Positions 1-8,507 of a stretch of 64,000 bases of DNA are shown piece by piece. Under the pieces are notes generated by a model, which had not been told where the DNA came from, searched no databases, and worked only from the letters and a program-made list of their open reading frames with translations. Position 1 is the first letter of the stretch, and the number at the start of each line of letters is the position of its first letter. The position numbers and the translations under genes are program-made. Where the stretch lies: positions 124,001 through 188,000 of the forward strand of contig JBCCEF010000002.1 of assembly GCA_039030395.1 (NCBI GenBank), written 5' to 3'. The DNA comes from Acidobacteriota bacterium (lineage in GTDB: Bacteria; Acidobacteriota; Thermoanaerobaculia; Multivoradales; JBCCEF01).

Positions 1-528
1 GCCATTGCCCGGTCCGACGAGGAAGCCGACCCGAAGGGCGTCCTATTTGCGCGGAGCAACCTGGCCCTGTGCTTTGCCGACCTGGGAGAGTTCCACGAGG
101 CGCGCAGTATCTTCGAGCAGTGCGAAGAGGGTTATCGCCAATTTGGGGAACCCCACGTGCTGCTTCGCGGCCAGTGGCTAGAAGGAATGATCGCCGCCGG
201 CCTGGGGGAGAACGAGCGGGCGGAAGAACTGCTTCTGCAGGTGTATCACGAGTTTCGGCGGCGCGATGAGATGTACGAGATCGCCTTGGTCTCCCTGGAT
301 CTCGCTCTGCTTCTCAACCGCCAGGGACGCTTCGCCGAGGTGCGCGATATGGCGCGCGAATCGCTGGCGGCACTGGTTCCTACCGGAGTCTTCGAAGGCG
401 CGGCGGCGGCGTTAGCGGTCTTCCACGCGGCGCGGCACAAGGAGACCGTCGCCGAGGATCTGCTGCAGGGCCTGTCGCTCTACCTGAAGCGCGCCAGGAC
501 CGCTCCGATCCGCCGCTCGGCGGAGTAG
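1..528 (+). CDS. TPR-type protein, C-terminal part (5' end outside window)
   Basis: The reading frame is open from the first base of the window to a TAG stop, giving 175 residues of a protein that starts upstream. The sequence is helical with TPR-like spacing: a motif around ARSNLALCFADLGEFHEAR, then similar helix pairs near ENERAEELLLQVYHEF and LALLLNRQGRFAEV. TPR arrays mediate protein-protein contacts. The N-terminal domain that would define the job is missing; in related bacteria such C-terminal arrays often follow an HTH or kinase domain, but nothing here shows which. The family assignment to TPR is fairly safe and the function is unknown. Confidence 0.75.
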   Translation, partial: AIARSDEEADPKGVLFARSNLALCFADLGEFHEARSIFEQCEEGYRQFGEPHVLLRGQWLEGMIAAGLGENERAEELLLQVYHEFRRRDEMYEIALVSLDLALLLNRQGRFAEVRDMARESLAALVPTGVFEGAAAALAVFHAARHKETVAEDLLQGLSLYLKRARTAPIRRSAE

Positions 529-581
529 CCTCTTCCCGCCGGGGTGCGCTCCCGGTGTCATCCTTGCCGCTGACATTGCTG

Positions 582-587
582 TAAGAT
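582..587 (+). promoter_or_regulatory. Candidate -10 box (TAAGAT) for a near-leaderless DUF423 mRNA
   Basis: TAAGAT ends 6 bases before the ATG at 594, so transcription would begin at or next to the start codon. There is no Shine-Dalgarno sequence in front of the gene and no well-spaced -35 box (the best, TTGCCG, is only 12 bases upstream). Confidence 0.35.
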
Positions 588-593
588 TCCTCT

Positions 594-965
594 ATGACTC
601 CTCCTTCCCTCAACCACGCGGGCTTCGCCACCGGCGCCGTGTTGGCGGCGGTATCCGTGGTTGCCGGTGCTTTTGGCGCGCACGGCCTGGAGGAGCGGCT
701 GTCGGCAGCGAATCTGGCTCTGTGGGAGACCGCCGCTCGCTATCTGATGTATTGCGCCCTTGGGATGATGCTGGCGGCGCTGGCCGGTGCCGGCCGGGCG
801 GTGGTCGGTCTCCTGGTGTCGGGAGGAGTGGTGTTTTCCGGCACGGTGTTTCTGCTCGCCCTCGGCGGCCCTCGGTGGTTTGGTGCGGTGACTCCTCTCG
901 GCGGCCTGGCTCTGATCGTTGGCTTTCTCTTGCTGGCGTGGCAGGTGCTCCGGGCTCGGTCCTGA
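594..965 (+). CDS. DUF423 family small integral membrane protein
   Basis: A 123-residue protein with four predicted membrane helices, the usual size for DUF423 (YgdD-like) proteins. The family's signature elements are present: GAFGAHGL near residues 26-33, ETAARYLMYCALGM in the second helix, FSGTVFLLAL in the third and TPLGGLALIVGFLLLAW in the fourth. It sits in the inner membrane; no biochemical function is established for the family. It stands alone between the TPR gene and pruA, and its start lies almost on a possible -10 box. The family call is firm. Confidence 0.9.
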   Translation: MTPPSLNHAGFATGAVLAAVSVVAGAFGAHGLEERLSAANLALWETAARYLMYCALGMMLAALAGAGRAVVGLLVSGGVVFSGTVFLLALGGPRWFGAVTPLGGLALIVGFLLLAWQVLRARS

Positions 966-1186
966 GGTCCCCTTTCTTCGATCGATCCGATTTCTTCGGC
1001 AGGTGCCATTGCCCCCAGAAGGGCTCTTTGGCTACCATGGTCGAGGTTCGCGGGTTGGGCGCCGTTTCGCTCCTGCTCTGCGGTCCGTAGTTTTCCGTAC
1101 CGACGCCGCTCCACGCTCCGTACCATCGCCGGCTGGTCGGTTCGATTCCTCCAGTTCTACGCCATCTCTCTGGGAGGCTTTTCGCT

Positions 1187-2818
1187 ATGTCGAATGCCAT
1201 CAGCCAAACTCCGACTCCGGTCAACGAACCGGTTCGTTCCTATGCACCGGGTACCCCTGAACGCGCTTCCTTGAAGGCTCGCCTCGGCGAGATGGCCCAA
1301 GAGCGGATCGAGATTCCGCTGATCATCGGTGGCCAGGAGGTACGCACCGAGAGTCCGGTGGAGGCGGTGTGTCCGCACGACCACGGCCATGTGCTGGCAA
1401 AGGTGCATCAGGCCTCCGAGCAGCATGTGGCGCTGGCGGTGGAGGCAGCCCGTGAGGCTTGGGCGGACTGGTCCGAAATGCCGTGGGAGGACCGCGCTAG
1501 CGTGCTGCTAAAGGCGGCGGACCTCCTCGCTGGCCCGTGGCGCGACACGATCAACGGCGCCACCATGCTGAACCAGTCGAAGACCGCCCATCAGGCGGAG
1601 ATCGACTCGGCTTGTGAACTGATCGACTTCTGGCGCTTCAACGTCGAGTTCATGCGGCAGATCTACACCGATCAGCCGATCTCGTCGCCGGGCATGTGGA
1701 ATCGCCTAGAGCACCGGCCGCTGGAGGGCTTTGTGTTCGCGGTGACGCCCTTCAACTTCACCGCCATCGGCGGCAATCTGCCGACGGCGCCGGCGCTGAT
1801 GGGCAACGTGGCGCTGTGGAAGCCGGCGACCACGGCGGTGGTTTCGAACTACTATGTGATGCGCCTGCTGGAGGAGGCAGGGTTGCCTCCCGGGGTGATC
1901 AATTTCCTGCCCGGCCGCGGCGGCACGGTCGGCGATCCGGTGATGGCGCGGCCGGAGCTGGCGGGTGTTCACTTCACCGGCTCGACGCGGGTGTTCCAGG
2001 GCATGTGGAAGACCCTCGGCGACAACATCTCCAGCTACCGTTCCTATCCGCGCATCGTCGGTGAGACCGGCGGCAAGGATTTCGTTTTCGCCCACCCTTC
2101 GGCGGATGTCGAGGCCCTGGCCGTCGCCCTCGTGCGCGGCGCCTTCGAGTACCAGGGACAGAAGTGCTCGGCGGCTTCGCGGGCGTTCATCCCGCGCTCC
2201 CTCTGGCCGCAGCTCGAAGAGCGCCTGGCGGATTTGATCTCTCACATCGAGGTGGGTCCGGTGCAGGACTTCCGCAACTTCATGGGGGCGGTGATCGATC
2301 AGAAGGCCTTCCACGACATCACGGGCTACATCGAGCACGCTCGGCAGGCGCCGGAGGCGGAGGTGGTGATCGGCGGCACCAGTGACGACTCGGTGGGTTA
2401 CTTCATCGACCCGACGGTGGTGGTGACCTCCAGCCCGGACTTCAAGCTTTTGAAGGAGGAGATCTTCGGACCGGTGCTGACGGTCTACGTTTATGACGAC
2501 GACGAGATCGACGAGGCCCTGGAGGTGTGCGACTCGGGCAGCCCCTACGCCCTGACCGGCGCGATCTTCGCCCGCGACCGGCGGGTGATTGGCGTTTTGG
2601 CCGGGGCGCTGCGCCACGCGGCGGGCAATTTCTACATCAACGACAAGCCCACCGGTGCGGTGGTCGGCCAGCAGCCCTTCGGCGGCGGCCGGGCCTCCGG
2701 TACCAACGACAAGGCCGGTTCGATGCTGAATCTCCTGCGCTGGGTGTCGCAGCGGACCATCAAAGAGACCTTCGTGCCGCCGAAGGACTTCCGCTACCCG
2801 TTCATGGGCCAGGAGTAG
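1187..2818 (+). CDS. pruA: L-glutamate gamma-semialdehyde dehydrogenase (1-pyrroline-5-carboxylate dehydrogenase)
   Basis: A 543-residue NAD-dependent aldehyde dehydrogenase oxidising glutamate semialdehyde (in equilibrium with pyrroline-5-carboxylate) to glutamate, the second step of proline breakdown. Length and sequence match the monofunctional eukaryotic-like P5C dehydrogenase type rather than the PutA fusion. The catalytic Cys is C327 in GQKCSAASR, the general base E293 in VGETGGKDF, and the Rossmann region contains TPFNFTAIGGNLP. A GGGAGG-like ribosome site (1172-1177) precedes the ATG. No proline dehydrogenase gene lies nearby. Its 3' end overlaps the oppositely oriented transporter gene by 17 bases. 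Confidence 0.93.
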   Translation: MSNAISQTPTPVNEPVRSYAPGTPERASLKARLGEMAQERIEIPLIIGGQEVRTESPVEAVCPHDHGHVLAKVHQASEQHVALAVEAAREAWADWSEMPWEDRASVLLKAADLLAGPWRDTINGATMLNQSKTAHQAEIDSACELIDFWRFNVEFMRQIYTDQPISSPGMWNRLEHRPLEGFVFAVTPFNFTAIGGNLPTAPALMGNVALWKPATTAVVSNYYVMRLLEEAGLPPGVINFLPGRGGTVGDPVMARPELAGVHFTGSTRVFQGMWKTLGDNISSYRSYPRIVGETGGKDFVFAHPSADVEALAVALVRGAFEYQGQKCSAASRAFIPRSLWPQLEERLADLISHIEVGPVQDFRNFMGAVIDQKAFHDITGYIEHARQAPEAEVVIGGTSDDSVGYFIDPTVVVTSSPDFKLLKEEIFGPVLTVYVYDDDEIDEALEVCDSGSPYALTGAIFARDRRVIGVLAGALRHAAGNFYINDKPTGAVVGQQPFGGGRASGTNDKAGSMLNLLRWVSQRTIKETFVPPKDFRYPFMGQE

Positions 2819-3782
2819 GACGTTTCGGCGGTCCATTGGCGCGCCGGCGAAAGCGAACGGTCGCCACCGCCAGGCCGAGGAGGGTCACCCCGCCGCCCAG
2901 CCACTCCGTTGGGGTCACCACGAAGGAGAAGGTCTCCGGGTGGGTGCGCGACAGAACCGCCTTCGAAATCGAGGTCAGCGGCGGGTTCAGGAACACCGTC
3001 AGGCCGACGGTGGAGGCGGGCAAGAACTCCAGCAGTTGGGTCCACAGGGCGAATCCCAGCACCGTGGCCCCGAGCGACAGGTAGGCGATGGCCGCCCAGC
3101 CGGTGCCGTCGAGGGCGAGCATCTCCGGGCCGCCGGAGAAGGGCAGTACGGCCAGTAGCGGCACGGTCCCCAAGGTGATCGCCAGGAAGGTGATCAGCAG
3201 CGGCGATTCCCCGGCGGTCATCGGCTTCGCCAACACCGAATAGACAGACCACGCCAGCGGCGCCAGGGCGGTGATCGCGAGGAGCAGGCTGTAACCGCCC
3301 ACCGCCGGCCGGCCGACGGCGAGGAGCGCCATGCCCGCCAGGGCGATCGCCAGCCCGAGGATCTTGCGGGCGGTGGGTCGCTCGCCGAGGAAGATCACCG
3401 ACAACACCAGAATGAAGAGCGGCGCCAGCACGGTGGTGAGCGAAGCCACCGGCGCCGGCACGCCGTGCTGTTGCCCGAAATAAAGGCTCAGGTTGTAGCC
3501 GGGCACGACGAGCAGGCCGCAGAGAGCGAGGCGCCCGCCGTGGCGCCGCAGCAGGGCGAGGGCTTCGCGGCGGTGCCAGCCGAAGCAGTAGACGGCGCAG
3601 AACAGTGCCGCCGGCAGGAAGCGGGCGACGGTGAGGGACAGGCCGTCGAAACGCGCCGCCTGCCGCTCGGCGCCGAGCAGGAAACCGATGGCGATGAAGG
3701 TGTTGCTCCAGATGACGAACAGGGCGAAGGCCACCAGGCCGGTGAGCCCACCGGGCCAGGCTCGCTTCGTCGATCCCCCCAT
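2802..3782 (-). CDS. EamA/DMT-superfamily transporter
   Basis: A 326-residue protein of about ten membrane helices arranged as two EamA repeats, typical of drug/metabolite transporters that export amino acids, sugars or metabolites from the cytoplasm. The second repeat begins near PLAWSVYSVLAKPMT, and the family's LGERPTARKILGLAIALAGM motif is clear. The start is the ATG at 3782, 11 bases after the stop of the upstream EamA gene, so both are probably cotranscribed. The frame stays open far upstream, but those residues are antisense to the neighbouring gene and look non-coding. The substrate is unknown. Confidence 0.85.
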   Translation of the reverse strand: MGGSTKRAWPGGLTGLVAFALFVIWSNTFIAIGFLLGAERQAARFDGLSLTVARFLPAALFCAVYCFGWHRREALALLRRHGGRLALCGLLVVPGYNLSLYFGQQHGVPAPVASLTTVLAPLFILVLSVIFLGERPTARKILGLAIALAGMALLAVGRPAVGGYSLLLAITALAPLAWSVYSVLAKPMTAGESPLLITFLAITLGTVPLLAVLPFSGGPEMLALDGTGWAAIAYLSLGATVLGFALWTQLLEFLPASTVGLTVFLNPPLTSISKAVLSRTHPETFSFVVTPTEWLGGGVTLLGLAVATVRFRRRANGPPKRPTPGP

Positions 3783-3793
3783 GGCGGCGGAGT

Positions 3794-4720
3794 TCAGGGC
3801 GTGCTCCCCGGCGCCGCTTTGCGGCGCGGTACGGCGCCCAAAGAAATCCAGCCGATGCCGGCCAGCACCGAGGCGACCCCTAGCCACTGCACCGGCGACA
3901 GCACTTCGGCGAACAGCAGCCGTCCCCACAGCACCGTCAGCATCGGCTGCATCAGCAGCATGATCGAGGTCTCGAGGGCCGGTAGGCGGGGCAGGGCGTG
4001 GGAGATCAACAGCCAGCCAAAGACCTGGGCGACGAGGGCGAGGGCGAGCATCCAGCCGTGGCTCGGCCAGTGGAAGGCCAGCTCCAGGCCGCCGTCCGCC
4101 CAACCGAGGAAGAGGCTGGCGACGGTGGCGCCAAAGGTGGCGTCGAGCAGCGGCGCCACGGTGGGAGCGCCGCCCTGGGCCGCCTGGCGGAAGCTGAGGA
4201 GGAACAGGGCATAGGTGATGCCCGTCAGGATGCCGTAGACCACTCCCGCCAACGGCCGGTCGCCGTAGCTCGCGGCGCCGCCGAGGCCGGAGATGAGTAC
4301 CACACCGGCGAGCACCAGGGGCAAGGTGGCCATCGCTCGGCGGGACGGCCGCTCGCCGTGCAGCCACCAGGCGGCGAAGCCGACGAACACCACCTGAGTA
4401 TTGCCGAGAACCGTCGCCAGGCCGGCGCCGATGTGGTCGATGGCGCGGTGCCAGAAGGCGAAGTCGATCGCCAGGAACACGCCGGCAGCGAGGGCGAGCC
4501 AGCGGTCGCGCCGGCTTCGCTGGTCGTCCCGCCGTCGCCATAGCCACAGCAGGGCGAGAACCGGCACGGCGTAGGCCACCCGGAAGAAGGCGGTGGTGGA
4601 GTAAGCGGCATCGGCCAGGCGCACGAAAATGGCCGAGAACGAGATCCCCAGAATGCCGACGAGGGCAAGAAAGCGCAGCCGCGCCGCGGCTTTTGAGGAA
4701 TCGGGAGAGGTGGGAGGCAT
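3794..4720 (-). CDS. EamA/DMT-superfamily transporter
   Basis: A 308-residue inner-membrane transporter with two EamA repeats and about ten helices; [25 protein letters not shown] marks the end of the first repeat. It is the upstream member of a tandem pair with the gene ending at 2802, and the two are related but clearly diverged, suggesting an old duplication with different substrates. The ATG at 4720 was chosen because it places the first helix shortly after a short polar N-terminus; an in-frame ATG about 45 bases upstream is possible. The substrate cannot be predicted. Confidence 0.85.
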   Translation of the reverse strand: MPPTSPDSSKAAARLRFLALVGILGISFSAIFVRLADAAYSTTAFFRVAYAVPVLALLWLWRRRDDQRSRRDRWLALAAGVFLAIDFAFWHRAIDHIGAGLATVLGNTQVVFVGFAAWWLHGERPSRRAMATLPLVLAGVVLISGLGGAASYGDRPLAGVVYGILTGITYALFLLSFRQAAQGGAPTVAPLLDATFGATVASLFLGWADGGLELAFHWPSHGWMLALALVAQVFGWLLISHALPRLPALETSIMLLMQPMLTVLWGRLLFAEVLSPVQWLGVASVLAGIGWISLGAVPRRKAAPGSTP

Positions 4721-4824
4721 GGTGCTGGGAGAGGTCGCGGTCGGACGTCGGAACTCTACCGCCATTCGCCGTGGTTCTCCCAGCGCCGTAGGCGAGGGGC
4801 GATAGGCTCGGGAAGTCCCTTCGA

Positions 4825-4830
4825 TATAAT
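4825..4830 (+). promoter_or_regulatory. Consensus -10 box upstream of the acyl-CoA mutase
   Basis: A perfect TATAAT lies 76 bases before the mutase start codon in the divergent gap. No good -35 box stands at the usual 16-18 base distance (ATAGGC at 17). The leader is too short for, and shows no recognisable core of, a cobalamin riboswitch. Confidence 0.45.
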
Positions 4831-4906
4831 TCCGGGGAGCAGTTTCATAGGCGGTTTCGGCCGCGGCGTAGGGTCCCGAAACCCGGCCCGGGAAGGAGTT
4901 TTTTCG

Positions 4907-6667
4907 ATGGCGGTCAAAGACGTGGAGACAACCCAAACGGCGATGGGCCCCGAGAGTGCCGAGCAGGCCGGGAAGCCGTCCGGCGAGGTGTACCGCGACG
5001 AGGCGGTGGCGAAGGCGCGCGAGGCCCGCGAACGCTGGCTCAGGGCCAAGGGCCGCAGCGAACAGAAGCGACCGCCGTGGAAGCGAGATTTCACGACCGT
5101 TTCCTCGATGGAGGTGCCGCACCTGGTGACCGCGGCGGAGGCCGATGAGATTCCGGCGGAGCAACTCCTGCCGGTGCCGGGCGACTTCCCCTACACCCGC
5201 GGCATCCATCCGACGGGCTACCGCGGCAAGCTGTGGACGATGCGCCAGTTCGCCGGCTTCGGCACCGCCGCGGACACCAACGCTCGCTTCAAGTACCTGC
5301 TGGACCAGGGCCAGGGCGGCTTGTCCGTGGCGTTCGATTTGCCGACTCTTTACGGCTATGACTCGGACCATCAGATGTCCCGCGGCGAGGTCGGCAAATG
5401 CGGCGTTGCCATCGACAGTCTGGCGGATATGGAGGTGCTATTCGAGGGCATCCCCCTCGACCAGGTGTCGACCTCGATGACCATCAACTCGACGGCGCCG
5501 ATTCTCTTCGCCATGTACCTGGCGGTGGCCGAGAAGCAAGGGGTGGACATCGCCAAGGACGTTACCGGCACGCTGCAGAACGATATTTTGAAGGAGTACA
5601 TCGCCCAGAAGGAGTTCATCTACCCGCCGCGGCCGTCGATGCGCCTGATCACCGACCAGTTCGCTTTCGCCGCCGAGCAGGTACCGCGCTGGAACACCAT
5701 CTCGATCTCCGGCTACCACATTCGCGAGGCCGGCTCGACGGCCCTCCAGGAGCTCGCCTTCACCCTGCGCGACGGCATGGAGTACGTGCAGTACGGCATC
5801 GATGCCGGCCTCGATGTGGACTCCTTCGCGCCGCGCCTGTCGTTCTTCTTCAACAGCCACAATGACTTTTTCGAGGAGGTTGCCAAGTTCCGGGCGGCGC
5901 GGCAGATCTGGGCGACGGTGATGAAGGAACGCTACGGCGCGAAGGATCCGCGCTCCTGGATGCTGCGCTTCCATACCCAGACCGCCGGTTGCTCGCTGAC
6001 CGCTCAGCAGCCGGTCAACAACGTGGTGCGCACCACCATCCAGGCGCTGGCGGCGGTGATGGGCGGCACCCAGTCCCTGCACACCAATTCTCTCGACGAA
6101 ACCCTCGCCCTGCCGACGGAGGCCAACGCCCGCACCGCCTTGCGCACCCAGCAGATCATCGCCCACGAGTCCGGGGTGATCAACACGGTGGATCCCCTCG
6201 GCGGCAGCTACTTCGTCGAGGAGATGACCCGCCGGATGGTCGACGGCGCCTTCGACTACTTCCGCCAGATCGATTCCTTCGGCGGCATGGTCGAGGCGAT
6301 CGAGGCGGGCTTTCCGCAGAAGGAACTGATGGAGGCGTCCTTTCAGTTCCAGATGGCCGTGGAGACGGGCGAGAAGAAGGTGGTGGGGGTCAATTCCTTC
6401 GAGGTCAGCGACGAGGAGCCGATCGAAATTCTCTACATCGGCGACGAGGTGGCCGCCACCCAGATGGAAGCCCTGGAATCGGCGCGTTCGCAGCGCGATC
6501 AGGGCGCCGCCGCCAAGGCCCTGGACGCCCTCAAGACGGGCGCCGCCGGCACCGACAACACGATGCCTTTGCTGCTCGACTGCGTGCGCGCCTACTGCAC
6601 CGTCGGCGAGATCAGCGACGCGCTGCGGGATGTCTTCGGCACCTACGAGGAACCCGCGGTTTTCTGA
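4907..6667 (+). CDS. icmA: Cobalamin-dependent acyl-CoA mutase large subunit, isobutyryl-CoA mutase type
   Basis: A 586-residue TIM-barrel subunit of the methylmalonyl-CoA mutase family without the C-terminal B12 domain, which is supplied by the small gene at 6788. Two residues that separate members of the family point to isobutyryl-CoA mutase (isobutyryl-CoA to butyryl-CoA, valine and butyrate metabolism). F115 in TMRQFAGFG stands where methylmalonyl-CoA mutase has Tyr89, and Q234 in KEYIAQKEF stands where it has the carboxylate-binding Arg207 (numbering of the Propionibacterium enzyme). The C-terminus, TYEEPAVF, also resembles streptomycete IcmA. Pipelines would probably name it methylmalonyl-CoA mutase. 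Other branched acyl-CoA substrates are possible. Confidence 0.85.
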   Translation: MAVKDVETTQTAMGPESAEQAGKPSGEVYRDEAVAKAREARERWLRAKGRSEQKRPPWKRDFTTVSSMEVPHLVTAAEADEIPAEQLLPVPGDFPYTRGIHPTGYRGKLWTMRQFAGFGTAADTNARFKYLLDQGQGGLSVAFDLPTLYGYDSDHQMSRGEVGKCGVAIDSLADMEVLFEGIPLDQVSTSMTINSTAPILFAMYLAVAEKQGVDIAKDVTGTLQNDILKEYIAQKEFIYPPRPSMRLITDQFAFAAEQVPRWNTISISGYHIREAGSTALQELAFTLRDGMEYVQYGIDAGLDVDSFAPRLSFFFNSHNDFFEEVAKFRAARQIWATVMKERYGAKDPRSWMLRFHTQTAGCSLTAQQPVNNVVRTTIQALAAVMGGTQSLHTNSLDETLALPTEANARTALRTQQIIAHESGVINTVDPLGGSYFVEEMTRRMVDGAFDYFRQIDSFGGMVEAIEAGFPQKELMEASFQFQMAVETGEKKVVGVNSFEVSDEEPIEILYIGDEVAATQMEALESARSQRDQGAAAKALDALKTGAAGTDNTMPLLLDCVRAYCTVGEISDALRDVFGTYEEPAVF

Positions 6668-6773
6668 CCATTCCAGAGATCCGTGGAAATGGCAGCCGGG
6701 CGCCTCGGCCGGATGTCTCGCGATCCGCGGATTTACTTGAGGATGTAGGGGTTTGCGTAGCGCTGACCTCTGC

Positions 6774-6779
6774 TACAAT
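6774..6779 (+). promoter_or_regulatory. Extended -10 box (TGC-TACAAT) in front of the mutase small subunit
   Basis: TACAAT preceded by TGC ends 8 bases before the ATG at 6788; TTGCGT lies 15 bases upstream as a possible -35 box. A start site about 7 bases downstream would give a leaderless or nearly leaderless mRNA, consistent with the lack of a Shine-Dalgarno sequence. Confidence 0.45.
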
Positions 6780-6787
6780 CGCGCCCC

Positions 6788-7180
6788 ATGAATGATCGAA
6801 AGCACCGCATCCTGATCGCCAAACCCGGCCTCGACGGTCATGACCGGGGCGCCAAGGTGGTGGCCCGGGCGCTGCGCGACGCGGGATACGAGGTGATCTA
6901 CAGCGGCTTGCGGCAAACGCCGGAGCAGATCGCGGCGGCGGCGTTGCAGGAGGACGTTGACGGCGTGGGCCTGTCGATCCTGTCCGGCGCGCACAATGTG
7001 TTGCTGCCGGAGGTGGTTCGTCTGCTGCGGGCGGAAGGCGCCGACGACATGCTGGTGTTTGCCGGCGGGATCATTCCCGACAAGGACATTTCCGGACTCA
7101 AAGAGGCCGGCATCGACGCGATCTTCTTGCCGGGAACGCCGACCGGATCGATCGTCGAATACCTGCAGGACCGGCTCTGA
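6788..7180 (+). CDS. icmB: Cobalamin-binding small subunit of acyl-CoA mutase
   Basis: A 130-residue flavodoxin-like B12-binding domain. The D-x-H-x-x-G motif is GLDGHDRG, with H18 as the lower axial cobalt ligand; [16 protein letters not shown] and FAGGIIPD are further signatures, and [11 protein letters not shown] ends the domain. It is the partner of the large subunit 120 bases upstream, matching the two-polypeptide architecture of isobutyryl-CoA mutase. The gap holds a possible promoter of its own, so the subunits may not be strictly cotranscribed. It could also serve other mutase large subunits elsewhere in the genome. The domain call is secure. Confidence 0.88.
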   Translation: MNDRKHRILIAKPGLDGHDRGAKVVARALRDAGYEVIYSGLRQTPEQIAAAALQEDVDGVGLSILSGAHNVLLPEVVRLLRAEGADDMLVFAGGIIPDKDISGLKEAGIDAIFLPGTPTGSIVEYLQDRL

Positions 7181-7310
7181 GCATCGCATCGTTGGGGCTG
7201 AGGTTTCCATCTCGTCGGCTGGCCTTTCGGACGCCGCGAGAAGCGATCTTTTCGGACCGCAGCTCGGAGCCGTCATCACATGGGATTGGGGAGCCGGTAC
7301 GGAGGGTGGA

Positions 7311-8390
7311 ATGAGTAAGAAGATTCTGGTGGCTGACGACAGCCTGACCATTCAGAAGGTGATCGAGCTGACTTTCATGGACGAATCCCATGAGGTGACG
7401 GCGGTGAGCGACGGTCAGGAGGCGATCGACCGTCTCGACGGTTTGGAGCCGGACGTGGTGATCGCCGATGTCCACATGCCTGGCCTGGGCGGGCTGGATG
7501 TTTGTCGCCGGGTCAAGGAGTCGACCCCCGGTTTGCCGGTGCTGCTGCTGGTCGGCACCTTCGAGCCCTTCGAGATGGAGGAGGCCGAGCAGGCGGGAGC
7601 CGATGCGGTGCTCCGCAAGCCTTTCGATTCCCAAGAGTTGATGGAAGAAGTGGAGCGCCTGCTGTCGTCCGCTGGCGCCGAGGACGAGGCCGGTGCCGAT
7701 GCGGCCGCGGCCGGTGCCGATGCGGCCGCGGCCGGAGCCGCTGTCGAAGGGGAGGCCGAAGCTGCTGTCGAAGGAGAAGCGGCCGACGACGCTGGCGAAG
7801 ACACGGCTCCGTCGGGCATCGCCGCCGAGACGGAAGTCTTTGCCATGCCCGAGGCCGGCGATCAGGCGTCGCCCTCGAACTGGGGCTTCCAGCAGGAGGC
7901 GGAGCCGTTCCGGCTGGGGGAAACCGGGCCGGTGGAAGACCAGGTTGAGGAGCCCGCGCCGGTGGCCGACCCCTGGCAGGAACTGGATGTGGCCCCCACC
8001 TCGCAAGACGATAGCCCTCAGGAAGGGGAAGACGAAGCCACTCCGGAAGTTGTCGTGGCGGCCGAGGCCGAAGAGGCTCCGGACGAGGCTCCGGATGGCG
8101 AAGCCATCGTGGAGGGCGAGGCGGAGGCCGCGCCGGCCGTTTCCGAACGGGCGGCGATGGCCTGGAAGCCTCAGGCCGTCGAGGCGACGGCAGAGGAGGA
8201 CGGAGCGGACGACACCGGCGCCGCCGCAAACGGTGGACTGTCCGATGACGATGTCGAGCGCATTGCCCAGCGGGTGGCGGAGATCGTCGGTGAGCGCGTC
8301 GCCAAGGACGTTGCCTGGGAGGTCATTCCGGATCTCGCGGAGGTGATCATCAAGGACCGTCTGCGGGAGCTCGAAGACCAAGTCGACTGA
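7311..8390 (+). CDS. CheY-like response regulator with long Ala/Glu-rich linker
   Basis: A 359-residue protein. Residues 1-115 are a receiver domain with acidic pair D9-D10, phosphoacceptor D53 (IADVHMPG), T83 and K103 (RKPFD). Residues 120-300 are low-complexity Ala, Glu, Asp and Pro with internal tandem repeats. The last 50 residues form a charged helix containing VERIAQRVAEIVGERVAKD, a tail type seen on some regulators in deltaproteobacteria and Acidobacteriota. No DNA-binding or enzymatic output domain is visible, so it probably acts by protein contact. The ATG follows a strong GGAGGG ribosome site. No histidine kinase is adjacent. Confidence 0.85.
   Translation: MSKKILVADDSLTIQKVIELTFMDESHEVTAVSDGQEAIDRLDGLEPDVVIADVHMPGLGGLDVCRRVKESTPGLPVLLLVGTFEPFEMEEAEQAGADAVLRKPFDSQELMEEVERLLSSAGAEDEAGADAAAAGADAAAAGAAVEGEAEAAVEGEAADDAGEDTAPSGIAAETEVFAMPEAGDQASPSNWGFQQEAEPFRLGETGPVEDQVEEPAPVADPWQELDVAPTSQDDSPQEGEDEATPEVVVAAEAEEAPDEAPDGEAIVEGEAEAAPAVSERAAMAWKPQAVEATAEEDGADDTGAAANGGLSDDDVERIAQRVAEIVGERVAKDVAWEVIPDLAEVIIKDRLRELEDQVD
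7689..7730 (+). repeat. Perfect 21-base tandem duplication in the regulator linker
   Basis: Two adjacent identical 21-base units (7689-7709 and 7710-7730) encode AGADAAA twice. A second, imperfect 24-base duplication follows at about 7737-7784 (AAVEGEAE / AAVEGEAA). Both keep the frame and look like slippage expansions of a disordered linker. Confidence 0.85.
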
Positions 8391-8507
8391 CGCTCTAAAT
8401 CGCCCGCACCAGCAGCGCCTCGCCGGCCTCGGCCCGCGGGGCGTTCGTCCTTGTGGAGGCGCCGAGTTTGATCGAGAAGAATTCTCAGCACCTGAAAGGA
8501 ACATCCT

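Noticed and set aside
2802-4547. One long minus-strand frame spanning both EamA genes
   Set aside because: The part above 3782 has an Arg/Pro-rich, non-membrane composition and is an alternative frame of the upstream transporter.
4721-4906. Possible cobalamin riboswitch ahead of the B12-dependent mutase
   Set aside because: The gap is short, lacks a recognisable B12-box core and is explained by a -10 box and a leader of about 70 bases.
7689-7784. Tandem repeats as a CRISPR-like array
   Set aside because: The units are adjacent without spacers, only two copies each, and lie in frame inside a coding linker.
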